Assembly (NCBI RefSeq): GCF_003148825.1
Contig: NZ_QGGZ01000016.1
Location: 62,001 to 126,000 of the forward strand
DNA length: 64,000 nucleotides
Direction: 5' to 3'
Origin: Streptomyces sp. CG 926
GTDB lineage: Bacteria > Actinomycetota > Actinomycetes > Streptomycetales > Streptomycetaceae
The first letter of the stretch is position 1. Every line of letters begins with the position of its first letter. The notes below the pieces were generated by a model, which was not told where the DNA came from, did no database searches, and saw only the letters and a list, made by a program, of their open reading frames with translations. The position numbers were made by a program, and so were the translations under genes. Below are positions 52,821 through 61,415 of this stretch, piece after piece.

Positions 52821-54089
52821 ATGCACTCAAGAGCTCCCGAATCACCGACCGGCCCTGCCGACCGGACCGAGCACACCCCCGGCATCGCCGGCACCGCCCG
52901 TACCGACCCGGGCGGACCACCGGGCCACGCCTCGACCGTCGGGCCGGCCGGCCGAGAGGGCGCCGAACCCACCGACATCCCCGGGCCCGCCCTTCCGGCC
53001 CGCTACTACACCGATCCCGAGACCGCCGCCGCCGAGACCCGGCACGTCTTCGGCAGGTCGTGGCAGCTGGTCTGCCACGAGTCCGACCTGCCGAACCCCG
53101 GAGCGCGGCTCGCCGCCACGGTCGCCGACCGTGAGGTGCTGGTGGTCCGCACCGAGGACGGCGGCCTCGCCGCGCACCTCAACGTCTGCCGCCACCGCGG
53201 AACCCGCCTGGTGACCGCCCCCGAGCCCGACGGCAAGGCGATCCGCTGCCCGTACCACGGCTGGACGTACCGCCTGGACGGAAGCCTGGTCGGCGCCCCG
53301 GAGGCCCGCCAGATCCCCTGCCTCGACAAGCCGAAGCTCGGTCTCTTCCCGGCCCGCGTCGAGTCCTTCCTCGGCTTCGTCTTCGTCAACCTCGACCCCG
53401 ACGCCGTTCCGCTGGCCACGAGCTGCGCCGGCCTCGCCGAGGCGGTCGGCCACTACGCCGGGGCCGACCTCGTGCCCATCGGCCGCGCCCGTATCCACGA
53501 CCTGGCCGCCGCCGAGGTGCAGCAGGCCAATTGGAAGGTGGCGGTCGACAACTACCTGGAGGGCTACCACGTACCGGTCGCCCACCCCGGCCTGATGCGG
53601 CTGCTCGACTACCAGGGCTACACCTGCGACATCGAGGAGTCCTACGCGCTCTTCGCCTCGCCGCTGCGCGACAAGCCCTCCTCGAACTGGGCCGAGCGCC
53701 TCTACCAGCGCATCGCCGCACCGATGCCGGGCCTCGGCGAGGCCGACCGGCGGATCTGGCGGTACGCGGTGATCTACCCGAACACCCTCATCGACTTCTA
53801 CCCCGACCACGTACTGGCCTGGACCGCGATCCCCACGGCGGTGGACCGCGTGGCCGTACCGGGAGCGTTCTACACCCGGCGCGGCACCAGCCTGCGCACC
53901 CGCCTCGCGCGGCGCCTGAACATCCACATCGGCTGGATCACCAACGACGAGGACGCCGAGCTGGTCGCCCGCGTGCAGAAGGGGCTCTCCACCCCCGGGT
54001 TCGAGCCCGGACCGCTGTCACGCCGTGAGTCGGCGGTCGGCTGGTTCGCGGGCCGCATCCGGTCGGACCTCGACGGCGCCGCTCCGTAG
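52821..54089 (+). CDS. Rieske-type ring-hydroxylating/amine oxygenase, alpha subunit (GbcA-like)
   Basis: A 422-residue oxygenase. The Rieske [2Fe-2S] ligands are in NVCRHRGTRLV and RCPYHGWTYR (two Cys, two His). The catalytic domain holds the mononuclear iron site in WKVAVDNYLEGYHVPVAHP (Asn/Asp bridge plus two His). Length and the C-terminal half (YPNTLIDFYPDHVLAWTAIPT) match the glycine-betaine/choline/carnitine-type oxygenases rather than aromatic dioxygenases. The N-terminal 60 residues are Pro/Thr/Gly-rich and dispensable-looking. The start ATG at 52821 follows GGAGG. Electrons probably come from the ferredoxin and NuoF-like protein of the opposite operon. The substrate is probably a quaternary or other amine; inferred from neighbours. 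Confidence 0.92.
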   Translation: MHSRAPESPTGPADRTEHTPGIAGTARTDPGGPPGHASTVGPAGREGAEPTDIPGPALPARYYTDPETAAAETRHVFGRSWQLVCHESDLPNPGARLAATVADREVLVVRTEDGGLAAHLNVCRHRGTRLVTAPEPDGKAIRCPYHGWTYRLDGSLVGAPEARQIPCLDKPKLGLFPARVESFLGFVFVNLDPDAVPLATSCAGLAEAVGHYAGADLVPIGRARIHDLAAAEVQQANWKVAVDNYLEGYHVPVAHPGLMRLLDYQGYTCDIEESYALFASPLRDKPSSNWAERLYQRIAAPMPGLGEADRRIWRYAVIYPNTLIDFYPDHVLAWTAIPTAVDRVAVPGAFYTRRGTSLRTRLARRLNIHIGWITNDEDAELVARVQKGLSTPGFEPGPLSRRESAVGWFAGRIRSDLDGAAP

Positions 54090-54132
54090 CCGGCCGCGAC
54101 CACTGCGTCCCCACCGCCGGACGACAGCAATG

Positions 54133-54250
54133 CCGCACGACCGCACCGCCCGGCCGCACCGCACGACCGCGCCACACCGCACGACCGCACCGCACGACCG
54201 CGCCACACCGCACGACCGCACCGCACGGCCGCGCCACCGCACCGCACCGC
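54133..54250. repeat. Tandem repeat array with 31-bp and 13-bp periods
   Basis: Units CCGCACGACCGCGCCACA (18 bp) and CCGCACGACCGCA (13 bp) alternate. The 31-bp unit is perfect at 54159-54189 and 54190-54220, then partial with one change; 13-bp units precede it from 54133. It lies between the Rieske gene and the binding-protein gene. There are no unique spacers, so it is not CRISPR. It may be replication slippage or an mRNA-stabilising or attenuating structure. Confidence 0.7.
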
Positions 54251-54346
54251 ATCGCGGCACCCCCGGAGCCGCGCCCGCCGCACGACCGAGCCCCCACGTA
54301 CCGCTCGTTCCCGCCGTCCCCCTGCGGCCCCTACGGAGAGGACCCC

Positions 54347-55477
54347 ATGTCCCCCGAGGCACTCCCCCCGACCAGACGCTCGTTCCTCCGCGCCGGCACC
54401 GCCGCCGCCCTCGCCCTCACCGCCGCCGGCTGCGGCTTCGCCACCTCCGACGACCCGGCCGGCAAGGCGAATGCGGAAGCACCCATCGACGTCAAGGTCG
54501 ACGGCGACCTCGTCTACTTCAACTGGGCGGACTTCGTCGACCCCACCGTCTTCGAAGGCTTCCAGAAGGAGTACGGCGTCAAGGTCGTCCAGTCGAACTA
54601 CGACTCCATGGAGGGCATGGCCGCCAAACTGAACGCCGGCAACCGCTACGACATCATCTTCCCCACCGCGAAATGGGCCGAGCGCCTCGCCACCGGCGGC
54701 CGGCTCCGTACGATCGACCACTCCCGGCTGCGCGGCGCCGAGGCCGTGTTCGGCGGCTACCACTACTTCGCGGACCCCTGGTACGACCCCCGCTCCGCGC
54801 ACACCGTCCCGTTCACCATGTACAAGACGGGCATCGGCTGGCGCAGGGACCGGCTCGGCGACCTGACCGGTTCCTGGGAGGACCTGTGGAACGAGAAGGC
54901 CAAGGGCAAGGTCTTCGTCCTCGACGACCGTGACGAGGTGCTGGGCCTCGGCGCGCTCAAACTCGGCCTCGGCCTCACCACCGGCGACCACGGTGACCTC
55001 GCCCGCGTCACGGACACCCTGCGCTCGCTCCGCCCCCGCCTGCGCGGCTTCTCCAGCGACAGCTACAACAACCTCCTCAACGGCAACGCCGACATGACCC
55101 AGGCCTGGAGCGGAGACATGGCCGCCATGCTCGCCCAGGCCGAGGACCCGTCCGTCTTCGGCTTCGAGGTCGCCCGCGAAGGCGCCCCCGTCAACTCCGA
55201 CTGTTACGCCATCCCGGCCAACGCACAGCACCCCGGCACCGCGATGCTCTTCATCGACTACATGCTCCGCCCGGAGAACGTGAAGAAGAACATCGAGTAC
55301 ATCGGCTACCCGATGCCGGTCCGTGGCACCGAGGACACCTACGCCGCGCTCGTCGAGCCGTTCCCCCAGTGCCTGGTGACCGCCGACGACCTGGCGGCAG
55401 ACCTCTTCTTCCGCAACGGCGACGCGGGGACCGAACGGGCCCGCGACGCCGCCTGGACCGACGTGAAGGCCGGCTGA
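54347..55477 (+). CDS. Polyamine-type ABC transporter substrate-binding lipoprotein (PotD/F-like)
   Basis: A 376-residue periplasmic-type binding protein. It has a twin-arginine signal (TRRSFLRAG) with a lipobox (TAAGC, Cys near 29), so it is exported folded and lipid-anchored. The mature part is a PotD/PotF-like fold: LVYFNWADFVDPTVFEGFQKEYGVKV, then YDIIFPTAKWAERLA, PFTMYKTGIGWRRD and NNLLNGNADMTQAWSGD. Ligands of such proteins are spermidine, putrescine or other cationic amines. The start ATG follows an A-rich purine run (GGAGAGG). It is followed by both permeases and the ATPase in an operon. Confidence 0.95.
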   Translation: MSPEALPPTRRSFLRAGTAAALALTAAGCGFATSDDPAGKANAEAPIDVKVDGDLVYFNWADFVDPTVFEGFQKEYGVKVVQSNYDSMEGMAAKLNAGNRYDIIFPTAKWAERLATGGRLRTIDHSRLRGAEAVFGGYHYFADPWYDPRSAHTVPFTMYKTGIGWRRDRLGDLTGSWEDLWNEKAKGKVFVLDDRDEVLGLGALKLGLGLTTGDHGDLARVTDTLRSLRPRLRGFSSDSYNNLLNGNADMTQAWSGDMAAMLAQAEDPSVFGFEVAREGAPVNSDCYAIPANAQHPGTAMLFIDYMLRPENVKKNIEYIGYPMPVRGTEDTYAALVEPFPQCLVTADDLAADLFFRNGDAGTERARDAAWTDVKAG

Positions 55478-55478
55478 C

Positions 55479-56450
55479 ATGGCGACCCGCACCAACCGCA
55501 CCGGGACCGCGCCGCGGCCGCCCCAGGACCCGGACACACCGACAAAGCCGTCACCGGACCGGACACGGACCGGGGCCATCCCCCGCGGCGGCGCCCGGAC
55601 CCGGCAGCCACGCCTGTGGACCTGGCTCCTGCTCCCCGGCACGCTCTGGATGACCGGCTTCCTCGTCGCCTCCCTCCTGCTCGTGGCCACCCTCGCGCTC
55701 GGCACCACCGACCCCCTCGGCAACCCGCGCTTCGGACTCAACTTCGCCAACCTCACCGCACTGGCCGACCCCGCCTACAGCACCGTCCTGCTGCGTTCCC
55801 TCGGATACGCGCTGATCACCTGCCTCATCAGCCTGGCCGTGGCCTACCCGGTCGCCTACGCCATCGCGCTGCGCGGCGGCCGCTTCAAGAACCTGCTGAT
55901 CGCCGCGATCGTCGTCCCGTTCTTCGCCAACTACCTGGTCCGGATGTACGGCTGGTCCGTCGTCCTCTCCGACGACGGACCGCTGCTCAAGGCCCTGCGC
56001 GCGATCGGTCTCGCCGACGGCGACACCAAGATCCTGCAGACCGGGGTGGGGGTCATCGCCGGACTCGTCTACGGCTTCGTGGTCTTCATGATCATCCCGC
56101 TGTACGCGGCGATGGAGCGCATGGACACCTCGCTCATCGAGGCCGGCCGCGACCTCTACGGCGGCCCCCTGCGCACCTTCCTCTTCGTCACCGTCCCCGC
56201 CACCCGGCAGGGAGCGGCCGCCGGCTGCGTCCTTGTCTTCCTGCCCGCCATGGGGGACTTCGTCAGCGCCCAGCTCATGGGAGGACCCGACCAGATCATG
56301 ATCGGCAACCTGATCCAGGACAAGTTCTTCCAGGGCCAGAACTGGCCGCTGGGCTCCGCCCTCACCATGCTGCTGATGGCGGTCCTGTTCCTCGGAATGC
56401 TCGGCTACCTGCGCCGCACCCGCAAGGACGAGGCGGAGGCCGCCCGATGA
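55479..56450 (+). CDS. Polyamine-type ABC transporter permease (PotB-like)
   Basis: A 323-residue inner-membrane permease. After 45 polar residues rich in Thr/Pro/Arg come six helices (WLLLPGTLWMTGFLVASLLLVATLAL is the first). The coupling motif for the ATPase is EAGRDLYGGPLRTFLFVTVPATRQG (EAA loop), and the pair GMLGYLRRTRK closes the protein. It begins one base after the binding-protein stop. Its TGA overlaps the next gene's ATG. The long disordered N-terminus is unusual for PotB but common in streptomycetes. Confidence 0.95.
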   Translation: MATRTNRTGTAPRPPQDPDTPTKPSPDRTRTGAIPRGGARTRQPRLWTWLLLPGTLWMTGFLVASLLLVATLALGTTDPLGNPRFGLNFANLTALADPAYSTVLLRSLGYALITCLISLAVAYPVAYAIALRGGRFKNLLIAAIVVPFFANYLVRMYGWSVVLSDDGPLLKALRAIGLADGDTKILQTGVGVIAGLVYGFVVFMIIPLYAAMERMDTSLIEAGRDLYGGPLRTFLFVTVPATRQGAAAGCVLVFLPAMGDFVSAQLMGGPDQIMIGNLIQDKFFQGQNWPLGSALTMLLMAVLFLGMLGYLRRTRKDEAEAAR

Positions 56451-57364
56451 GCGCCAGCACCAGCACCAGCGGTACGACCGTGAGCAGCGCCACCAGCAGC
56501 GAAACCGGCACAGGCCCCGCCACCGGTACCGGAAGCCCGCGGCGCCGCCGGCGCGGCGCCGATCGCCGCCCCCGCTTCGCCATCGCCGTCACCGCCCTCT
56601 TCTTCGCGCTCCTCTACCTCCCCGTCGGCGTCGTCGTCCTCTTCTCCTTCAACTCCCAGAAATCCCTCACCGTCCTCGACGGCGTCAGCCTCCGCTGGTA
56701 CACGGCCCTCCTGCACGACGAGGTACTCCTCGACTCGCTCGGCATGAGCCTGCGGGTGTCCCTGGTCGCCATGGCCGGCTCGCTCGTCCTCGGCGTGGCC
56801 CTGGCGCTGGGCCTCGTACGCAGCCGCAGCCGCCTCGGCTCCTTCGCCGGCCTGATCATGCTCGTCCCACTGATCACCCCGGAGATCGTCACCGGCGTCG
56901 CGGCGATGCTCCTCTTCAAGGGCCTCGGCATCACCCTCTCCACCACCACCGTGATGCTCGCCGAGATCACCTTCTCCATCTCCTACGTGACGGTCATCCT
57001 CCGCTCCCGCATCGCCGCACTCAACCCGGAGGTGGAAGAGGCCGCCATGGACCTCGGCGCCACCCGGGGGCAGGCACTGCGCCTGGTGACCCTGCCCGCG
57101 CTGCTACCCAGCATCCTGGCGTCCGCGGTGCTGATCTTCGCCCTCGTCTTCGACGACTTCGTCCTCGCCTACTTCACCACCGGCGTCGACCCGCAACCGC
57201 TGTCCGTGCGCATCTACTCGGCGATCAGGTTCGGCGTGCAGCCCACCATCAACGCCGTCGGCACCCTGATGCTGGTCGGCTCCATCGGCCTCATCGTCCT
57301 CGCCCTCGCCATCCCGCGCCTCTTCGGGCGCAAAGGCGGCCTCGACCTGCTCTCCGGGAAGTGA
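56447..57364 (+). CDS. Polyamine-type ABC transporter permease (PotC-like)
   Basis: A 305-residue inner-membrane permease. A 35-residue Ser/Thr-rich tail precedes the first helix (AIAVTALFFALLYLPVGVVVLFSF). The EAA loop reads EEAAMDLGATRGQALRLVTLPALLPS. The LPVG and FNSQKSLTVLDGVSLRWYTALL segments are typical of PotC. The start ATG overlaps the stop of the upstream permease (ATGA), so the two are made one-to-one. The gene ends with a stop that overlaps a GTG three codons before the next gene's ATG. Confidence 0.95.
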   Translation: MSASTSTSGTTVSSATSSETGTGPATGTGSPRRRRRGADRRPRFAIAVTALFFALLYLPVGVVVLFSFNSQKSLTVLDGVSLRWYTALLHDEVLLDSLGMSLRVSLVAMAGSLVLGVALALGLVRSRSRLGSFAGLIMLVPLITPEIVTGVAAMLLFKGLGITLSTTTVMLAEITFSISYVTVILRSRIAALNPEVEEAAMDLGATRGQALRLVTLPALLPSILASAVLIFALVFDDFVLAYFTTGVDPQPLSVRIYSAIRFGVQPTINAVGTLMLVGSIGLIVLALAIPRLFGRKGGLDLLSGK

Positions 57365-57369
57365 CACCC

Positions 57370-58527
57370 ATGCCCGCGACACCCGAGCACCCGACCACCC
57401 ACGCGCAGACCTCCTCGACGTCCCCGACCCCCCTGACCCCGACACCCATCCACCCCACCCCCGCCGTCCGGCTCGACCGCGTCAGCAAGCAGTACCCCGC
57501 CGCGGGCGGCACCTACGCCGTACGCGACGTCGAACTCGACATCGCGCCGGGCGAGTTCTTCTCCCTCCTCGGCCCCTCCGGCTGCGGCAAGACCACCCTC
57601 CTGCGGATGATCGGCGGCTTCTCCGACCCCAGCACGGGAAGCGTCCTCCTCGACGGTCAGGACGTCACCGGCCTGCCGCCCAACAAGCGCAACGTCAACA
57701 CCGTCTTCCAGAGCTACGCCCTCTTCGACCATCTCTCGCTCGCCGACAACGTGGCCTTCGGACTCAAGCGCAAGGGCGTCGGCCGCGCCGAGATCCGCGA
57801 ACGGGTCAGCGACATGCTCGACCTCGTCCAGCTCGGCCACCTGGCCGCCCGCAAGCCGACCACGCTCTCCGGCGGCCAGAAACAACGAGTCGCCCTCGCC
57901 CGCGCCCTCGTCAACCGGCCCCAGGTGCTGCTCCTCGACGAACCCCTGGCCGCCCTCGACCTCAAACTGCGCCGCCACATGCAGGTCGAGCTCAAGCAGA
58001 TCCAGCGCGAGGTCGGCATCACCTTCGTCTTCGTCACCCACGACCAGGACGAGGCACTGACCATGTCGGACCGCCTCGCCGTCATGAACGAGGGCCGAGT
58101 CGAGCAGTGCGGTACGCCCGAGGACGTCTACGAGCGCCCCACGAGCAGCTTCACCGCCTCCTTCATGGGCACCTCCAACCTCGTCCCCGGCACCTACCGC
58201 GCCGGCCGGGTCGTCCTCGACGACGGCCCCGAGCTGCCCGTCGGGCAGCGGCCCGCCGTCGCCGAGGGCAGCAGGGTCAACCTCTCGATCCGCCCAGAGA
58301 AGATCTGGCTGTCCGACCTGGAGCCGGACATGGCGCGCGCCGCCGGAGTCGTCCGCGAGACCGTCTACTGCGGCCCCACCACGACCTACCTCATCGAACT
58401 GGCCCCCGGCATCACGGTGTCCGTACTGGAGCAGAACACCGTCCGCTCCCGCCGGGAGGACCGCTGGAGCGGCGGCGAGCGCGTCGAGATCGGCTGGAAG
58501 CCCGAACACTGCCTCGTCCTGGACTGA
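57370..58527 (+). CDS. Polyamine-type ABC transporter ATPase (PotA-like)
   Basis: A 385-residue ATP-binding subunit. Walker A is GPSGCGKTTLLRM, the Q-loop FQSYALFDHLSL, the signature LSGGQKQRVALARAL, Walker B LLLDEPLAALDLKLR and the H-loop VTHDQDEALTMSDR. The C-terminal TOBE-like regulatory domain (about 265-385; VNLSIRPEKIWLSDL, VYCGPTTTYLIEL) matches PotA. A 35-residue Thr/Pro-rich extension precedes the fold. I choose ATG 57370; GTG at 57361 overlapping the permease stop is equally open. It powers the two permeases upstream. Confidence 0.95.
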   Translation: MPATPEHPTTHAQTSSTSPTPLTPTPIHPTPAVRLDRVSKQYPAAGGTYAVRDVELDIAPGEFFSLLGPSGCGKTTLLRMIGGFSDPSTGSVLLDGQDVTGLPPNKRNVNTVFQSYALFDHLSLADNVAFGLKRKGVGRAEIRERVSDMLDLVQLGHLAARKPTTLSGGQKQRVALARALVNRPQVLLLDEPLAALDLKLRRHMQVELKQIQREVGITFVFVTHDQDEALTMSDRLAVMNEGRVEQCGTPEDVYERPTSSFTASFMGTSNLVPGTYRAGRVVLDDGPELPVGQRPAVAEGSRVNLSIRPEKIWLSDLEPDMARAAGVVRETVYCGPTTTYLIELAPGITVSVLEQNTVRSRREDRWSGGERVEIGWKPEHCLVLD

Positions 58528-58603
58528 AGCCGCCCCGGCCCCCCGGCTCGGCCCGGCCCGCCCCGGTTCCGAGCCCACCGCGCCCTCACCGAAGGACACC
58601 CCC

Positions 58604-59920
58604 ATGAACCACGACGTCATCGTGCTCGGCGCCGGCCTGGCCGGCCTCGCCGCCGCACGCGACCTCGCCGCCGGCGGAGCCGACGTCCTCGTCGTCGAGG
58701 CCCGGGACCGGGTCGGCGGACGCGTCGAACAGACCGAACTCCCCGACGGCCGGCTGGTCCAGCTCGGCGGCGAGGTCGTCGGCCGCGCCCACACCGCCTA
58801 CCTGGGTCTCGCCGCCGAACTCGGCCTCACCCTGGTCCCCAGCTACGTCGCCGAGCCCGGCACCCTCACCCGCGCCACGCCCGAAGGGGTCTCCGCCGGC
58901 GATGCGCCGCACTGGTTCGGCCCCGGGGACGACGCCTGCCACGAGAAGGTCACCGCCGCCTTCTGCGCGCTCGCCCGGACCGTCGACCCGACCGACCCCT
59001 GGTCCCACCCCGACGCCACGACCCTCGACAGCACCTCCGTCGGCGCCTGGCTACGTGCCCAGGGCGCGACCCCGGCCGTCGTCCGCCTCTGGGAGATAGG
59101 CCAACTCGCCCTCGCCGACGGCTCGTGCGAGCGCACGTCCCTGCTCGCCGCCCTGCGCAAGCACGCGGCCGTCCCCGGCCCCGACGCCTACGACTACGAA
59201 GCCTGGGAGGGCCTGCGGGTCGCCGAGGGCTCCGCCACGGTGGCCCTGCGCATGGCCGCCGCCCTCGGCGGACGTGTCCGCACGGGCGCACCCGTCGAGG
59301 CCGTCACGATCCGCCGACCCGGCCGGTGCTCTGTACGACTGGCCGGCGGCGAGACCCTCACCGCCGACGCCGTCGTCAGCGCCCTGCCCGTCGGCCCGTT
59401 CCGCCAGGTTTCCGTCACCGGCGTCTCCGACGGGCGACTGGCCTCCTTGTACCGCCAACGCCAGGCACTCGCGGCGAAGTTCGTGGCCGCCTACGACCGG
59501 CCGTTCTGGCGCGACCTCGGCCGCAACGGCCTCTCCGAATGCGAAGGGGTCCTCGGCAGCACCTGGCCGCAGAGCGACGGGATCCTCTCCGCCCTGGTAC
59601 CGCCGGAGAGGCTCGGCGTTCTGCTCGGAGCACCCACCTCGCTGCGCACCCGTGAACTCCTCGCCGACATCGCCCGCCTCTACGGCGACGCGGCGTACGG
59701 GCCGTTGGCCACGTACGTCCGGATGTGGGGCACCGACCCGTGGACCCAGGGGTACGTCACCCAGTGGACCCCGGGCGACGTCATGGCCGTCGGCCCCCTC
59801 CACGGCACCCACGAGCCACCCTTCTACGTCTGCGGATCCGACCAGTGGGTGGCCGGCTACATGGAAGGCGCCGTACGCACCGGACGCGACGCCGCCGAGG
59901 AGGCGCTGCGCCGTGGCTGA
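58604..59920 (+). CDS. FAD-dependent amine oxidase (monoamine/polyamine oxidase family)
   Basis: A 438-residue flavoprotein oxidase. The N-terminal dinucleotide-binding motif is DVIVLGAGLAGLAAARDLAAGG, followed by VVEARDRVGGRV, the family's second FAD motif. The middle region (DPWSHPDATTLDSTSVGAWL) and the C-terminal part (YVCGSDQWVAGYMEGAVRTGRDAAEEALR) match the monoamine-oxidase/putrescine-oxidase class, whose product is an aldehyde plus ammonia or an amine. The aromatic-cage residues cannot be checked by eye. The aldehyde dehydrogenase gene begins within its last codons (GTG at 59913), so aldehyde is passed on directly in the pathway. Confidence 0.94.
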   Translation: MNHDVIVLGAGLAGLAAARDLAAGGADVLVVEARDRVGGRVEQTELPDGRLVQLGGEVVGRAHTAYLGLAAELGLTLVPSYVAEPGTLTRATPEGVSAGDAPHWFGPGDDACHEKVTAAFCALARTVDPTDPWSHPDATTLDSTSVGAWLRAQGATPAVVRLWEIGQLALADGSCERTSLLAALRKHAAVPGPDAYDYEAWEGLRVAEGSATVALRMAAALGGRVRTGAPVEAVTIRRPGRCSVRLAGGETLTADAVVSALPVGPFRQVSVTGVSDGRLASLYRQRQALAAKFVAAYDRPFWRDLGRNGLSECEGVLGSTWPQSDGILSALVPPERLGVLLGAPTSLRTRELLADIARLYGDAAYGPLATYVRMWGTDPWTQGYVTQWTPGDVMAVGPLHGTHEPPFYVCGSDQWVAGYMEGAVRTGRDAAEEALRRG

Positions 59921-61337
59921 CACCGACCCCGTGCTCAACCACATCGCGGGCACGGACCTGCCGGCCGCCTCGGGGGAGACCATGGAACTGGTCGACCCCG
60001 CCACCGGCGCCGTGCACGGCCACGCCCCACGCTCCGGCAGGGCCGACACCGACGCCGCCTGTACGGCGGCCGGGGCGGCCTCCGCGCACTGGTCCACGAC
60101 CACACCGGCCGAACGCCAGCGCGCCCTGCTCGCCATCGCCGACGCCATCGAGGAGCACGCCGAGGCCTTCGTGGCGGCCGAGACCGGCGACACCGGCAAA
60201 CCGGCCCGCCTGTTCCGGACCGAGGAACTGCCCGCGATCGTGGACACCGTACGCTTCTTCGCCGGAGCCGCCCGCAACCTGCCGGGCCTGGCCGCGGCCG
60301 AGTACACCGAGGGCCGTACCTCCGTACTGAGGCGCGAACCCGTCGGGGTCTGCGCCCAGATCACCCCGTGGAACTACCCGCTGATGATGGCCGTGTGGAA
60401 GATCGCCCCCGCGATCGCCGCCGGTAACACGATCGTGCTCAAGCCCGCCGACACCACCCCGTCGTCGTCCGCGCTGCTGGCCCGCGTCGCGGCCGAGCAC
60501 CTCCCGCCCGGCGTGTTCAACGTGGTGTGCGGCGACCGCGACACCGGCCGCACCCTCACCGCCCACCCCGATGTCGCCCTCATCGCGGTCACCGGCAGCG
60601 TTCGCGCCGGCCGGCAGATCGCCGCCGCCGCGGCCGCCGACCTCAAACGGGTCCACCTGGAGCTCGGCGGCAACGCCCCCGTCCTGATCCACGACGACGT
60701 GGACATCGAGGCGACCGCCGCCGCCCTCGCCGCGGTCGCCTACTACAACGCGGGCCAGGACTGCACGGCACCCACCCGGCTGCTGGTCCACCAGCGGGTG
60801 CACGACGCGTTCCTCGCGGCCTTCGCGGCCGAGGCGGGCACACTGCGCACGGGCGGCCCGGACGAGCCGGACGCCGACTTCGGCCCGCTGAACAACGCGG
60901 CCCAGCTGGCCTCCGTACGGTCGCTGCTCGACCGGCTGCCGCGACGCGCCGACGTCGTCACGGGCGGCGCCCGCCTCGACCGGCCGGGCTTCTTCCACGA
61001 ACCCACCGTCGTCGCCGGTGTGCGTCAGGACGACGAGATCGTGCAGGAGGAGATCTTCGGCCCCGTCGTGACCGTGCAGTCCTTCGCGGACGAGGCGGAG
61101 GCCCTGTACCTGGCCAACGACGTCCGTCACGGTCTGGCCGCCAGTGTGTGGACGAGGGACCACGACCGTGCGATGCGCGCGACCCGTGCCTTGCACACCG
61201 GCATCGTCTGGGTGAACACCCACGGCACCACCGTCTCCGAGATGCCTCACGGCGGGGTCAAGCACTCGGGCTACGGCAGCGACCTCTCGATGGCGGGCCT
61301 CCTGGACTACACGCAGGTCAAGCACGTCATGCTGTGA
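59913..61337 (+). CDS. NAD(P)-dependent aldehyde dehydrogenase (aminobutyraldehyde/betaine-aldehyde type)
   Basis: A 474-residue aldehyde dehydrogenase. Catalytic Cys lies in [15 protein letters not shown], general-base Glu in [10 protein letters not shown], cofactor motif [11 protein letters not shown] and the oxyanion Asn in [11 protein letters not shown]. The sequence style fits gamma-aminobutyraldehyde or betaine-aldehyde dehydrogenases, as expected after an amine oxidase. The start is GTG at 59913 behind GAGGAGG (59896-59902), overlapping the oxidase by eight bases. The gene ends the rightward operon and is followed by a 9-bp tandem repeat and the convergent aldo/keto reductase. Confidence 0.95.
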   Translation: MADTDPVLNHIAGTDLPAASGETMELVDPATGAVHGHAPRSGRADTDAACTAAGAASAHWSTTTPAERQRALLAIADAIEEHAEAFVAAETGDTGKPARLFRTEELPAIVDTVRFFAGAARNLPGLAAAEYTEGRTSVLRREPVGVCAQITPWNYPLMMAVWKIAPAIAAGNTIVLKPADTTPSSSALLARVAAEHLPPGVFNVVCGDRDTGRTLTAHPDVALIAVTGSVRAGRQIAAAAAADLKRVHLELGGNAPVLIHDDVDIEATAAALAAVAYYNAGQDCTAPTRLLVHQRVHDAFLAAFAAEAGTLRTGGPDEPDADFGPLNNAAQLASVRSLLDRLPRRADVVTGGARLDRPGFFHEPTVVAGVRQDDEIVQEEIFGPVVTVQSFADEAEALYLANDVRHGLAASVWTRDHDRAMRATRALHTGIVWVNTHGTTVSEMPHGGVKHSGYGSDLSMAGLLDYTQVKHVML

Positions 61338-61340
61338 TGC

Positions 61341-61367
61341 CGTCCGGGGCGTCCGGGGCGTCCGGGG
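61341..61367. repeat. Three perfect 9-bp tandem repeats
   Basis: CGTCCGGGG repeats three times (61341-61349, 61350-61358, 61359-61367) in the gap between the convergent dehydrogenase and reductase genes. Probably replication slippage. Confidence 0.6.
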
Positions 61368-61415
61368 CGTGCGGCGTACGCCCCCGGACCGGCCCGGATC
61401 CGTACCCGGACAGGA

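Noticed and set aside
54133-54250. CRISPR-like array
   Set aside because: The repeats are contiguous with no unique spacers, and no cas genes are in the window.
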